From NCBI GenBank assembly GCA_045545635.1, contig JAZQBI010000069.1:1-64000 (forward strand): 64,000 nucleotides of DNA, given 5' to 3'. The position numbers and the translations under genes are program-made. The notes beneath the pieces are model-generated. The model was given only the letters and a program-made list of their open reading frames with translations, was not told where the DNA came from and did not search any database. Positions 17,089-25,661 of the stretch are shown one piece after another. The number at the start of each line of letters is the position of its first letter. Position 1 is the stretch's first letter. Origin of the DNA: RGIG8748 sp045545635 (GTDB lineage Bacteria > Bacillota > Clostridia > UMGS1810).

Positions 17089-19056
17089 ATGAGAAGTTTG
17101 TATAAACCGATGACAGCCAATTATCCGAGGCTTAACACGGATGTGTTTTTTTCAGATTACGGTAATGAGTTTGATTTTAACGGTCTTATTGGTAAAACGA
17201 TAAAGTATATAGAAGACTTTCAGTTTTTAAATCCCGTTTTGTGGGAGCGGTTTGTTCAGCAGTTTCGTGAGGATGCCGACTTTGAGGGCGGATGGCGAGG
17301 AGAATACTGGGGCAAAAGCATGAGAGGTGCGGCACTGGTTTATTCCTGCACCCGCAATCCCGAACTCTACAAGGCAATGACCGATACCGTGGAGTCCATT
17401 CTGAAAGCACAGGACAAGGACGGAAGAATATCCAGTTATGCTTCTGCCCATGAGTTTGAAGCATGGGATTTGTGGGGCAGAAAGTATGTTCTTCTGGGTA
17501 TGCAGTATTTTCTGGAAATATGCGAAGACGAGGATTTGTACAAAAGAATTGTAAGCTCTATGTGCACTCAGGTTGACTATATAATGACAAAAATAGGTTA
17601 CAAGGAAGATGGCAAAAAGCCCATCACAAGTGCCACAAGACATTGGAGAGGCCTGAATTCTTCATCAATTCTGGAGCCTGTTGTCCGTCTTTATTCCCTC
17701 ACAGGGGTGGCGAAGTATCTGGATTTTGCCGGATATATAGTTTCCGAAGGCGGCATGGATGTGGCAAACGTCTTTGACCTTGCCTATGAGAAGAAGCTCA
17801 GATTATGGCAGTACCCTGCCACAAAAGCATACGAAATGACCTCCTGCTTTGAGGGACTTCTGGAGTATTACAGAATCACAGGGGAGAAAAGATACAAAAC
17901 TGCAATAATAAATTTTGCAGACCTCATCCTTGAGGATGAATTCACGGTAATAGGCACAAGCGGTTGTACCCACGAGCTTTTTGACCATTCCACGGTAAGA
18001 CAGGCAAACACAACAAACGGTCTCAAGGCTCAGGAAACCTGCGTAACGGTTACTCTTATGAAGTTTTTCTGGCAGCTCACACTTCTTACGGGTGATGCAA
18101 AATATGCCGATGCATTCGAAAGGTCGATCTACAACGCATACCTTGGTGCCGTAAATACCCAAAAGGTTATAGAGCCGTCCATAAGGGCAACCTTTCCCGA
18201 TGATGTGCTGGAGCCTCTTCCTTTTGACAGCTACAGCCCCCTTACTGCCGGAACAAGAGGAAACGGTGTAGGCGGTCTTATGAAAATGAGCGACGGACAC
18301 TATTACGGATGCTGTGCATGTATCGGCGGAGCAGGTCTTGGTATTGCGGCAAAGATGGCGGTTCTGGCTGGAAGAGATTCTATTGTAATAAATCTGTATA
18401 TAAACGGAACGATAAAGACATATTCACCAAGCGGAAAGGAAGTTGTCATAAGAATAAATACAGACTATCCGAAATACGGAAATGTGGAAATTACCGTTTG
18501 TACAGATGAAGAATTTCCTCTTTTTGTAAGAAACCCCAAGTGGAGCAAGAATACAACTGTAAAGGTAAACGGCAAAAACATTGATTGCGAAGCCGGTTAC
18601 ACAAAGGTTGACATAAAAGGGGAAACTGTGATTGAGCTGGATTTTGATATGTCAACATATGTTATTTATCCGGAAGGCTACGGCTCTCAGGTACTTATGA
18701 ATGAGGTTATATGGGGCTACAACTATGTAATCCCCAACTTTGACGAGGAGGATCCTCTTGCAAAGTATCACATTGCACTAAGCAGAGGTCCGCTTGTTCT
18801 TGCGGCAGAAAACCGTCTTGGTTACAGTGTGGACGATTCCTTTGATATCAGAATAGAATCCGACGGTACGGTGGATGCAAAAATCCCCTCCGTAGCTACA
18901 GCTCCCTATGAAAATATTCTGGAGGTTACAGTTCCGCTAAAGGATGGCGGCGAGATGACGCTTACGGATTATGCCTCTGCAGGAAAACTCTGGAATGAGG
19001 AGAGCAAAATGGCTGCATGGATAAAAACAAACACACCCCGTCCCGAAAAAAACTGA
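17089..19056 (+). CDS. GH127 family glycosidase (beta-L-arabinofuranosidase-like)
   Basis: A 655-residue cytoplasmic enzyme of the GH127/DUF1680 family, which removes beta-L-arabinofuranose and related sugars from short glycans. An alpha/alpha-barrel domain covers about residues 60-420 and beta-sandwich domains follow. The zinc-thiolate active site of the family is visible: E316 and C318 in QETC, and C408-C409 in YYGCCACIGG, matching Glu338, Cys340, Cys417 and Cys418 of HypBA1 from Bifidobacterium. No signal peptide is present, so the substrate must be imported, which fits the two sugar permease genes that follow. The start at 17089 is chosen because AAGGAG ends 8 bp upstream; an open frame extends further but has no ribosome binding site. 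Confidence 0.9.
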   Translation: MRSLYKPMTANYPRLNTDVFFSDYGNEFDFNGLIGKTIKYIEDFQFLNPVLWERFVQQFREDADFEGGWRGEYWGKSMRGAALVYSCTRNPELYKAMTDTVESILKAQDKDGRISSYASAHEFEAWDLWGRKYVLLGMQYFLEICEDEDLYKRIVSSMCTQVDYIMTKIGYKEDGKKPITSATRHWRGLNSSSILEPVVRLYSLTGVAKYLDFAGYIVSEGGMDVANVFDLAYEKKLRLWQYPATKAYEMTSCFEGLLEYYRITGEKRYKTAIINFADLILEDEFTVIGTSGCTHELFDHSTVRQANTTNGLKAQETCVTVTLMKFFWQLTLLTGDAKYADAFERSIYNAYLGAVNTQKVIEPSIRATFPDDVLEPLPFDSYSPLTAGTRGNGVGGLMKMSDGHYYGCCACIGGAGLGIAAKMAVLAGRDSIVINLYINGTIKTYSPSGKEVVIRINTDYPKYGNVEITVCTDEEFPLFVRNPKWSKNTTVKVNGKNIDCEAGYTKVDIKGETVIELDFDMSTYVIYPEGYGSQVLMNEVIWGYNYVIPNFDEEDPLAKYHIALSRGPLVLAAENRLGYSVDDSFDIRIESDGTVDAKIPSVATAPYENILEVTVPLKDGGEMTLTDYASAGKLWNEESKMAAWIKTNTPRPEKN

Positions 19057-19064
19057 AAAATAGT

Positions 19065-19094
19065 AAAAAACCGAAATTAAAAACAAAAAAACCG
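19065..19094. promoter_or_regulatory. Direct repeat with 21-bp period upstream of the permeases
   Basis: AAAAAACCG occurs at 19065-19073 and at 19086-19094, exactly 21 bp apart, immediately upstream of where the -35 of the permease promoter would lie. The arrangement matches the repeats before the GH127 and solute-binding-protein genes. Confidence 0.5.
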
Positions 19095-19116
19095 CATTTT
19101 ATTTTTTCGTTAATTA

Positions 19117-19125
19117 TGATATAAT
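19117..19125 (+). promoter_or_regulatory. Extended -10 promoter of the permease operon
   Basis: TGATATAAT is an extended -10 element with no good -35 at the expected place, as expected for an activator-dependent promoter. The leader contains a 7-bp hairpin, GCCGGAT/ATCCGGC (19154-19177), just before the ribosome binding site. Confidence 0.5.
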
Positions 19126-19192
19126 TAGTATTGTGTAGATTTGTTTGCAAAAAGCCGGATAAGAAAAATCATCCGGCAGAATGGAGAAAGTT

Positions 19193-20122
19193 ATGGAAAA
19201 TATAATCAAAAAGAAAAAAAGACGTGATCCCAGCACATGGCAGTTATGGTCACTGAGTCTGATTCCTGCGGCTTTGGTTCTTCTTTTCAGCTATGTGCCC
19301 ATGTTTGGTATAATAATAGCATTTAAGGACTACAAGTTTGCCAGAGGTATATTCGGAAGCGAATGGAACGGACTTGATAACTTCAAATACCTTCTCGGTT
19401 CAAATACCTTTTTCAGAATTACAAGAAACACTCTTGTTATGAACCTTATATTTATATTTGTAGGTCTTGTTGCTGCGGTTTCTCTTGCAGTTGTTCTGTA
19501 CAGACTTACCAGCAGACGTTTTACCAAGGTGTATCAGACAATCCTCATTACACCAAACTTTCTCTCCTGGGTTGTTGTAGCTTACATGGCATATGCAATA
19601 CTTCACCCGCAGAACGGTACCTTAAATCAGCTTCTTGGTGTTTTTGGCATCAAGCCGGTTGACTGGTACGGTGAGCCCGGTGCATGGCCATTCATACTGA
19701 CTGTTGCCAACGTGTGGAAGCATGTAGGTATGAACTCTGTTATTTACTATGCGGCTCTTATGGGGATAGATGCCTCTCTCTTTGAAGCGGCAGAGGTTGA
19801 CGGTGCAACATCCCGTCAGGTTACAAGATACATACTTATTCCCTGTATCACAAGCATAATGATTATGCTCACTATCCTCAACATAGGCAGTATTTTCAGA
19901 GCGGACTTCGGTCTCTTCTTCCAGGTACCGAGAAATGTCGGTGCACTCTATGAGACAACGGATGTTATCGATACATACATTTTCCGTTCTCTCCGTACAG
20001 CAAATACCAATCTGGGTGTTACCACTGCGGTAGGTTTCCTCCAGTCCTTTGTAGGTCTTGTTATGGTTGTTACCACAAACTATATTGTAGGTAAGATAGA
20101 TCCTGACAGCCAGTTATTCTGA
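19193..20122 (+). CDS. CUT1 sugar ABC transporter permease, LplB type
   Basis: A 309-residue inner-membrane subunit of a binding-protein-dependent carbohydrate importer. About six membrane segments are visible, beginning with SLIPAALVLLFSYVPMFGIIIAF, and the EAA loop EAAEVDGATSRQVTRYILIP that contacts the ATPase lies near residue 200. It resembles LplB/YteP. ATG 19193 has GGAG five bp upstream; an in-frame ATG 12 bp earlier has no such site. The second permease gene follows after 19 bp. No solute-binding protein or ATPase gene is adjacent; the binding protein may be the one at 49480, and the ATPase is probably a shared MsmX-type protein elsewhere. Confidence 0.92.
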   Translation: MENIIKKKKRRDPSTWQLWSLSLIPAALVLLFSYVPMFGIIIAFKDYKFARGIFGSEWNGLDNFKYLLGSNTFFRITRNTLVMNLIFIFVGLVAAVSLAVVLYRLTSRRFTKVYQTILITPNFLSWVVVAYMAYAILHPQNGTLNQLLGVFGIKPVDWYGEPGAWPFILTVANVWKHVGMNSVIYYAALMGIDASLFEAAEVDGATSRQVTRYILIPCITSIMIMLTILNIGSIFRADFGLFFQVPRNVGALYETTDVIDTYIFRSLRTANTNLGVTTAVGFLQSFVGLVMVVTTNYIVGKIDPDSQLF

Positions 20123-20141
20123 TAAGAAAGGAGATACAGAT

Positions 20142-21035
20142 ATGACTACTGCAAAAATTGCTAAAATCAAAAGAATGCAGATAGGAAGAAAGATTTTTCT
20201 CGCCTTACTGTGTGCTGTTGTTGTATATCCTTTGTGGATGCTTATATCCGTTTCCCTTTCGTCGGAAGCTGATATTTCCAAATACGGCTATCTTCTTATT
20301 CCCAAAAAAGTTGATTTTGCCGCATACAAATATGTGTTTTCAAACCCAACGGCTATTATAGATGCGTACAAGGTAACATTCTTTTTCTCGGTTGTTTCTA
20401 TGGCGCTTTCCGTGATTTTGCAGTCTATGATAGCATACCCTCTCTCCAAGAAAACATTTAAGGCAAAGAGAGGTCTTTCTTTCTATCTTTACTTTACAAT
20501 GCTCTTTGGCGGCGGTATGGTACCTACATACATACTTCTTACCCGCTATCTTCACCTTGATGATACAATCTGGATATACATTCTTCCCGCACTTATAAGT
20601 CCCTGGAATGTGTTTATGATGCGTACGTTCTTCTCGCAGATTCCCTACGAAATTTCTGAGTCGGTACTGGTTGACGGCGGTAATGAATATATTATATATG
20701 CAAAGTTTATACTGCCTCTTTCCAAACCCGTGCTTGCAACCATCGCTCTTCTTACCTTCCTTGGTAAGTGGAATTCCTGGTCAGAATCTATGCTCTACAT
20801 AAATAACCCCAAGCTCTACAGCCTGCAGTTCCTCCTGCAGGAAATTATGCAGAAGGTAGAGATGCTCCAGAACTCCAACATCGGTATGAATGTACAGCTC
20901 GATGTTTCCGATATTCCATCGGAAACTGCCCGTATGGCAATGGCAATGGTAGTTGCCGGACCTGCACTTATTGTGTTCCCATTCTTCCAGAAGTATTTTG
21001 TAAAGGGACTAACAGTAGGTTCCGTGAAAGGTTAA
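20142..21035 (+). CDS. CUT1 sugar ABC transporter permease, YtcP type
   Basis: A 297-residue partner permease with about six membrane segments (first at KIFLALLCAVVVYPLWMLI, residues 14-33) and an EAA-like loop ISESVLVDGGNEYIIYAKFILP near residue 180. It pairs with the LplB-type subunit to form the membrane channel. AAAGGAG lies 9 bp before the ATG. After its stop comes the repeat-rich region 21041-21470, which contains no further transporter gene. Confidence 0.92.
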   Translation: MTTAKIAKIKRMQIGRKIFLALLCAVVVYPLWMLISVSLSSEADISKYGYLLIPKKVDFAAYKYVFSNPTAIIDAYKVTFFFSVVSMALSVILQSMIAYPLSKKTFKAKRGLSFYLYFTMLFGGGMVPTYILLTRYLHLDDTIWIYILPALISPWNVFMMRTFFSQIPYEISESVLVDGGNEYIIYAKFILPLSKPVLATIALLTFLGKWNSWSESMLYINNPKLYSLQFLLQEIMQKVEMLQNSNIGMNVQLDVSDIPSETARMAMAMVVAGPALIVFPFFQKYFVKGLTVGSVKG

Positions 21036-21040
21036 TTGTA

Positions 21041-21280
21041 GGGAATGTAAAATAAAGCGCAGACCGCTTATAGGCTTATTATTGACATTTCGGTAGTCTT
21101 GAATATAGTAAAATAATAAAAATTAGAAACCTGCAAATTTGCAGGTTTCTGTTATTTTTAGCCTATAAGCTCTAAGCGAACTTCACCTCTCGACGTGCCC
21201 TCGCACGCCTTCGGGTACCCCTCGCAAGACAAGCTTGCTTCGGTTCAGTTCGCTTATTCTGCATCTTTTTTTACATTCCC
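21041..21280. repeat. MITE-like non-coding element with nested inverted repeats
   Basis: The ends are imperfect inverted repeats of 23 bp: 21041-21063 begins GGGAATGTAAA and ends GCAGA, while 21258-21280 begins TCTGC and ends TTTACATTCCC. Inside are a second pair (GCTTATAGGCT 21066-21076 with AGCCTATAAGC 21160-21170), a third (TAAGCGAACT 21173-21182 with AGTTCGCTTA 21247-21256) and a perfect palindrome at 21125-21150. It encodes no protein. No clear target-site duplication is seen. A miniature transposable element is the simplest reading, but chance association of smaller repeats is possible. Confidence 0.5.
21082..21160 (+). promoter_or_regulatory. Promoter-like sequence running directly into a palindrome/terminator
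   Basis: TTGACA (21082-21087), a 16-bp spacer and TATAGT (21104-21109) are followed by a perfect 26-bp palindrome (21125-21150, two 13-bp arms without a loop) and GTTATTTTTA. A transcript from here would be only about 40 nt. The palindrome also serves as a terminator for the permease operon. Confidence 0.5.
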
Positions 21281-21298
21281 TTTTTCGGCAGGAGCAAA

Positions 21299-21370
21299 AG
21301 ACACTCCACCTCATCACCGCCTATGGCGGAGCCTCTCCTCAAGGAGAAGCCTTTCCCTGTCCTGCAAGGG
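21299..21370. repeat. Degenerate dispersed intergenic repeat
   Basis: The stretch combines a small hairpin CCGCC/GGCGG (21317-21329), then TCTCCT/AGGAGA (21334-21347), within a CACCTCATCACC...GGAGAAGCC frame. Sequences of this shape are common between genes in many clostridial genomes; the family assignment is from memory and no second copy occurs in the window. Confidence 0.4.
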
Positions 21371-21438
21371 GTTATTTTAAGTGTTGGTTGTTAAGGCTAT
21401 CTTTTTGCTTTCTTATTCCCATATTTTCAATGCGGAAT

Positions 21439-21466
21439 GCAGGGCAGGAGCAAGCTCCTGCCCTGC
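21439..21466. terminator. Strong 13-bp hairpin downstream of the SLH gene
   Basis: GCAGGGCAGGAGC (21439-21451) and GCTCCTGCCCTGC (21454-21466) pair perfectly around an AA loop, 30 bp past the stop of the minus-strand SLH gene. No T tract follows, so it may stabilise the mRNA end rather than terminate alone. The remaining DNA to 21495 shows nothing else. Confidence 0.45.
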
Positions 21467-21495
21467 AAAGGGTTAATTAATCGGTAATCCGGCGG

Positions 21496-23736
21496 TTAAT
21501 TGGTTTTGGAGGCTACGATAATACGAACCATACCGCCGGCGCTTGTATCCTTGTCATAAAAAGCTGTAAGCTTGAAGCTATTGGTGTTTATGACTTCGTT
21601 TATGGAGATTATTGTATAATTGTTATCGGAATCTTTGTGATAGACGGTAACATCATCACTTATCTTGTATGTTTTTGAGGGTGTTTTGAGGGTAGTTTCC
21701 GATACAATAGTTATTTCTTCTTTTATTTCGGAAATTGCTTTCATATTCTGGATATTTCCGGAGGCTGTAAGATCAAATTTTGCACCCTGTCCCTTTTTAA
21801 CACTGTATAGTATTCCCGATGAGGTATAATTTGATAATTTACCGCCGATGTCGAATTCGTATATTCCGGTAAGATTGAGTCCCATCGACATATTTTCCGC
21901 TTTTCTGATAATTCCGTATGAGTACATATCCCCCGTTACGTCTGCAAGAATAAGGCTCTCTAATTGATTCATGGAGTTTTTCTCACAGTGCAGTATTTGG
22001 TCGGAAGATATTCTTACACCATCCAGCCTTTCCGGAAAAACAGTAATATAATTTGCTTCCTTGTCGGGGTCTGTGGTGGAGACATCAAGAATTTTGAGAG
22101 AATCAGACAGAGCATCACCGCCAAGACTTTTGTTTTTCCAATCAAATATGCCGCTGATTTTAGTGTTTTTGCTTACACTTTCCGGCTTTGCCTTTCCGTT
22201 TTTAAAGGAAAAGCTTTTTACGGAGTTTTTATAGCTTTTGTAATTTTTGTCAGTTTGGTATTCTCGGATTTGACCGTTTGGCAGTACTGCTTTTACATAC
22301 ATGGAAGTATATTTGCTCAGATTATCCTTCTGATATTCCCTGGAACCTGTCTCAAATATATATCCGTAAACAAAATCATCAGCTTGGGTATATGTAAGAA
22401 CATCGGCAATATCATTCGTTTTTCCAAGGAGCAGAGTTACCGTGTCACCATATTTCAGACTGCCTGAGGAGGAAAGCTTTTTAAAGGCAGAGTCACCCTC
22501 TATTTTGTACTTCGTTCCCGAAACTGTAATATACTCAGGCTCATCTCTGTTTGGTTCTGCGTTTTCGTATATTCCGACAATTTTGTTTGAATATGCAAAA
22601 ATCGTATTGAGACCGGAAACATAGTATAAAATATCATTTTCACTTAAATTTTGTATTGAAGAAAGCTCACCGTTTCTAATTACTCTTGCAGATGCCCACT
22701 CAGGGGAAGTATAACCTGTTTTATAGGTAACGGGGCCGTCGGTATCTCCCTCTTCAAAAATTATATACTTGGAGTCGCATGCATTATTGCAGTGAACATA
22801 GAGTACATCACCCATTTTGATTTCGGATATTTTATTGCTGTATACGGTTTTGGTATCGTCCTCGTAAACTGAAGTATCAGACGGAACAGACAGGGTTTCC
22901 ATATTACCGTTATTGTATGTTATAATATCATTTCCAAGCTTTGAATATACAACGTGCTTTTCGGGTTTGTCTGATGGGTTATCGGGCACAAAGCCTACAA
23001 TCGTATCGCCATTTTCCACAAACATATCACCATGAAGACCTGTTATTTCCACTGAAAGAGGTTTCTCTATACTGAAGGTTCCCTTGGAGGTGTAAATCTC
23101 CTTCTTGTTGGTATCGCTAAGGGATATCAGTATGGAATCCTCAATTATTTCGGTATCAAAAATAGTCAGGAGCTTCCCGTTTGAATTTTTGATTTTTGTG
23201 CCGAGTGTGTTGTAGATGAGTGCGGCTGCCTTTTCCCTTGTTAATTCTTCACCGGGTTTTGCATTTGTACCATCAGAAATGCCAAGGTTTTCGGCAAGTC
23301 CCAGTTGTCCGTAAGGCCAGGAATTTCCAAAGTCATCATCTGTATATCCCAAAACTCTCAGGAGCATAGTTACCGCTTCTTCGTAGCTGACAAAGTTATC
23401 AGGTCTGAAGGTTGAGTCCGTGTAGCCCTTGCAAAAGCCGTTATCAACTCCTGCCTTTATATAGGGAGATGCCCAGTATGTGGCGGGGACATCGCTGTAG
23501 GGTGAGGTTTTCAGTCCCGTTGCCACGGTGTTTCGAAACTCTGATGCGGCAACCGCCATCTTGACAAATTCGGCTCTTGTAACCTTTTTATCAAGATGAA
23601 GGTTGCCGTTTTCGTCTCCGTTCATTATATCCAGCACAGAGAGAAGCTCCGTGACTTTGTCTTGGGAGGAGGCTAGTGCGGTAACAGATGTAAAAGTAAC
23701 CGCCAGAGCAAGGATTGGTATAATAATTTTTTTCAC
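21496..23736 (-). CDS. SLH-domain surface protein, fourth gene of efflux operon
   Basis: A 746-residue exported protein with a signal peptide (KKIIIPILALAVTFTSVTALA) and three SLH repeats in residues 25-200, with the marks LDKKVTRAEFVKMAV, WASPYIKAGVDNGFCKGY and FRPDNFVSYEEAVTMLLR. SLH domains bind pyruvylated secondary cell-wall polymer and hold the protein on the surface. The remaining 540 residues form repeated short beta modules like those in the SLH proteins at 43940 and 59066; no enzyme domain is recognised. It starts at GTG with AAAGGATG upstream and lies 21 bp after the MacB-like gene, so it is the last gene of that operon. Confidence 0.85.
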   Translation of the reverse strand: MKKIIIPILALAVTFTSVTALASSQDKVTELLSVLDIMNGDENGNLHLDKKVTRAEFVKMAVAASEFRNTVATGLKTSPYSDVPATYWASPYIKAGVDNGFCKGYTDSTFRPDNFVSYEEAVTMLLRVLGYTDDDFGNSWPYGQLGLAENLGISDGTNAKPGEELTREKAAALIYNTLGTKIKNSNGKLLTIFDTEIIEDSILISLSDTNKKEIYTSKGTFSIEKPLSVEITGLHGDMFVENGDTIVGFVPDNPSDKPEKHVVYSKLGNDIITYNNGNMETLSVPSDTSVYEDDTKTVYSNKISEIKMGDVLYVHCNNACDSKYIIFEEGDTDGPVTYKTGYTSPEWASARVIRNGELSSIQNLSENDILYYVSGLNTIFAYSNKIVGIYENAEPNRDEPEYITVSGTKYKIEGDSAFKKLSSSGSLKYGDTVTLLLGKTNDIADVLTYTQADDFVYGYIFETGSREYQKDNLSKYTSMYVKAVLPNGQIREYQTDKNYKSYKNSVKSFSFKNGKAKPESVSKNTKISGIFDWKNKSLGGDALSDSLKILDVSTTDPDKEANYITVFPERLDGVRISSDQILHCEKNSMNQLESLILADVTGDMYSYGIIRKAENMSMGLNLTGIYEFDIGGKLSNYTSSGILYSVKKGQGAKFDLTASGNIQNMKAISEIKEEITIVSETTLKTPSKTYKISDDVTVYHKDSDNNYTIISINEVINTNSFKLTAFYDKDTSAGGMVRIIVASKTN

Positions 23737-23757
23737 AAATGGTTCATCCTTTCAGTT

Positions 23758-24945
23758 TTATTCAAACCGCAATGCATCAATGGGATTTAATTTTGCGGCT
23801 TTTTTTGCAGGCAGAAAGCCAAAGCTTACCCCTATGAGAGTTGATATTCCAAAAGAAAGTGCAATTGCTCCCAAAGACGGAAAAGCACTTATATTCATAA
23901 GACTTCCCACAAGATTTGACAGCAGTATTCCCAGAATAATCCCGATAACACCGCCCATACAGCTCAGGGTTGCCGCTTCTATAACAAAAAGAGTAAGTAT
24001 GTCCCGTTGCCTGGTTCCAAGAGCTTTTCGTATTCCGATTTCCTTTGTTCTTTCGCTGACGGTGACAAGCATTATGTTCATTATTCCGATTCCTCCCACA
24101 AGGAGAGAAATTCCTGCAATGAAAACCAGTGCCCATGTCAGCATGTCTGTTATGTCGTTGACCATATCACGCAGCTCCTTCATACTTGTCACACTGTAGA
24201 AGTCGCTGTTTTCAAGTATTTCGTTGAGCTTTGCTTTAATTGTATCTACAACGGCATCCACTGCATCTTCGCTTTCGGCATAAACATTGAAGCTCCGTAT
24301 GGCGGAGTCGCCAAGGAGTCTTGTTGCGTTGGTGTAGGGGATGTACATACATTCATCTGCGGAATTTTCGGAGGAATTATCCTTTTCTTCCAGAACGCCG
24401 ATTATGGTATAGGGGATTCCGTTAATTTTCACGGTTTCGCCCAGAGCGGAAGTTTTTCCAAATAAATATTCCTGTATGTACGTTCCGATTACGCAGACAT
24501 TCTGGAGTCTTTCCACATCAACGTAATCAAAAAAACGTCCTTCCGAAACAGTAGTCTTTGTCATTTGGGCATACTCTTCGCTGACACCGGAAACACTTGT
24601 TTCCAGAGAGTCGGAATCAAACCTTGTCCTGACTGTTGCACCCACAGAAACAGATGGAGATATCCCTGCAATAATGTCAGGTCTTTCCCGGCGGATTTCG
24701 TAGATATCGTTTGCAGTGACCTTTCTGGAGCCACCTCTGTCACGGATTGATACCGAAACGGTGGTTGTTCCTATTTCGTCAAACATTCCCGTTACCTCGC
24801 CTGTGATACCGTTCATAAGGCTAACAAGAGTTATAACCGACATTACACCGATGATTATACCGAGCATAGTGAGCAGGGAACGGTTTCTGCTTGCCAGAAT
24901 ATTGCTTATTGACATTTGAAAGCATTTGCTAAGCTTCATTATCAT
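23758..24945 (-). CDS. MacB/FtsX-type ABC transporter permease
   Basis: A 395-residue membrane protein of the MacB type: one N-terminal membrane helix (SLLTMLGIIIGVMSVITLVSL), an extracellular MacB-PCD domain of about 220 residues, and three C-terminal helices within the FtsX domain ending in KLNPIDALRFE. It acts as a mechanical transducer that drives export of peptides, lipoproteins or drugs. Its ATG overlaps the stop of the ATPase gene by 4 bp. Confidence 0.9.
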   Translation of the reverse strand: MIMKLSKCFQMSISNILASRNRSLLTMLGIIIGVMSVITLVSLMNGITGEVTGMFDEIGTTTVSVSIRDRGGSRKVTANDIYEIRRERPDIIAGISPSVSVGATVRTRFDSDSLETSVSGVSEEYAQMTKTTVSEGRFFDYVDVERLQNVCVIGTYIQEYLFGKTSALGETVKINGIPYTIIGVLEEKDNSSENSADECMYIPYTNATRLLGDSAIRSFNVYAESEDAVDAVVDTIKAKLNEILENSDFYSVTSMKELRDMVNDITDMLTWALVFIAGISLLVGGIGIMNIMLVTVSERTKEIGIRKALGTRQRDILTLFVIEAATLSCMGGVIGIILGILLSNLVGSLMNISAFPSLGAIALSFGISTLIGVSFGFLPAKKAAKLNPIDALRFE

Positions 24946-25661
24946 TCACCCATACTTTTTCTGATTATTTCGTCGCCCATAGGTTCTCCGTCATAAACCA
25001 GCTTCCCGTCCGACATACGGAGAACCCTCTTTGCCTGAGCGGCAATGCCGTTGTCGTGGGTTACGAGGATTATGGTGTTTCCGAGGTCATTTAGCACACG
25101 AAGAAAGTCAATGACCTCTTTTCCTGTTTTGGAGTCCAGTGCTCCCGTGGGTTCGTCTGCCAGAATAATAGACGGATCTCCTGCAAGAGCTCTTGCTATT
25201 GACACTCTCTGTTGCTGACCGCCAGATAGCTGAGAGGGCTTGTTTTTGCACTTGTCAAGAAGCCCGACTCTTTCCAGTGCTTTTTTGGCTCTTTCATTTT
25301 GTTCCTGCTCGCTCATTCGTCTGCATATGAGGGGAACCTTTACGTTTTCCAGCACGTTGAGTTTGGGGAGAAGATTGTACTGCTGAAAAATGAAACCAAG
25401 AGTTATATTCCGTATCCCTGCCAGCTCATCGTCATCCATAGAGCTAACATCGGTACCGTCCAACAGATATGTTCCGCTTGTGGGAGTATCCAGACATCCG
25501 ATAATGTTCATACAGGTGGATTTACCGCTTCCCGACTGACCGATTATTGCCACATATTCTCCCTTGTATATGGAGAAGGAAACCCCGTCGGCGGCTCTGA
25601 CAACCGTATCACCTACATAATAGGTTTTGTGAACATCTTTAAATTCAACCAGAGGAATCAC
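24942..25661 (-). CDS. ABC transporter ATPase, MacB/LolD type
   Basis: A 239-residue ATP-binding subunit. Walker A GQSGSGKST (near 39-47), Q-loop LGFIFQQYNLLPKLN, signature LSGGQQQR, Walker B ILADEPTGALD and the switch histidine in VTHD are all intact. It powers the FtsX-type permease encoded next; 4-bp overlaps with both neighbours show tight coupling within the operon. Confidence 0.93.
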   Translation of the reverse strand: MIPLVEFKDVHKTYYVGDTVVRAADGVSFSIYKGEYVAIIGQSGSGKSTCMNIIGCLDTPTSGTYLLDGTDVSSMDDDELAGIRNITLGFIFQQYNLLPKLNVLENVKVPLICRRMSEQEQNERAKKALERVGLLDKCKNKPSQLSGGQQQRVSIARALAGDPSIILADEPTGALDSKTGKEVIDFLRVLNDLGNTIILVTHDNGIAAQAKRVLRMSDGKLVYDGEPMGDEIIRKSMGE

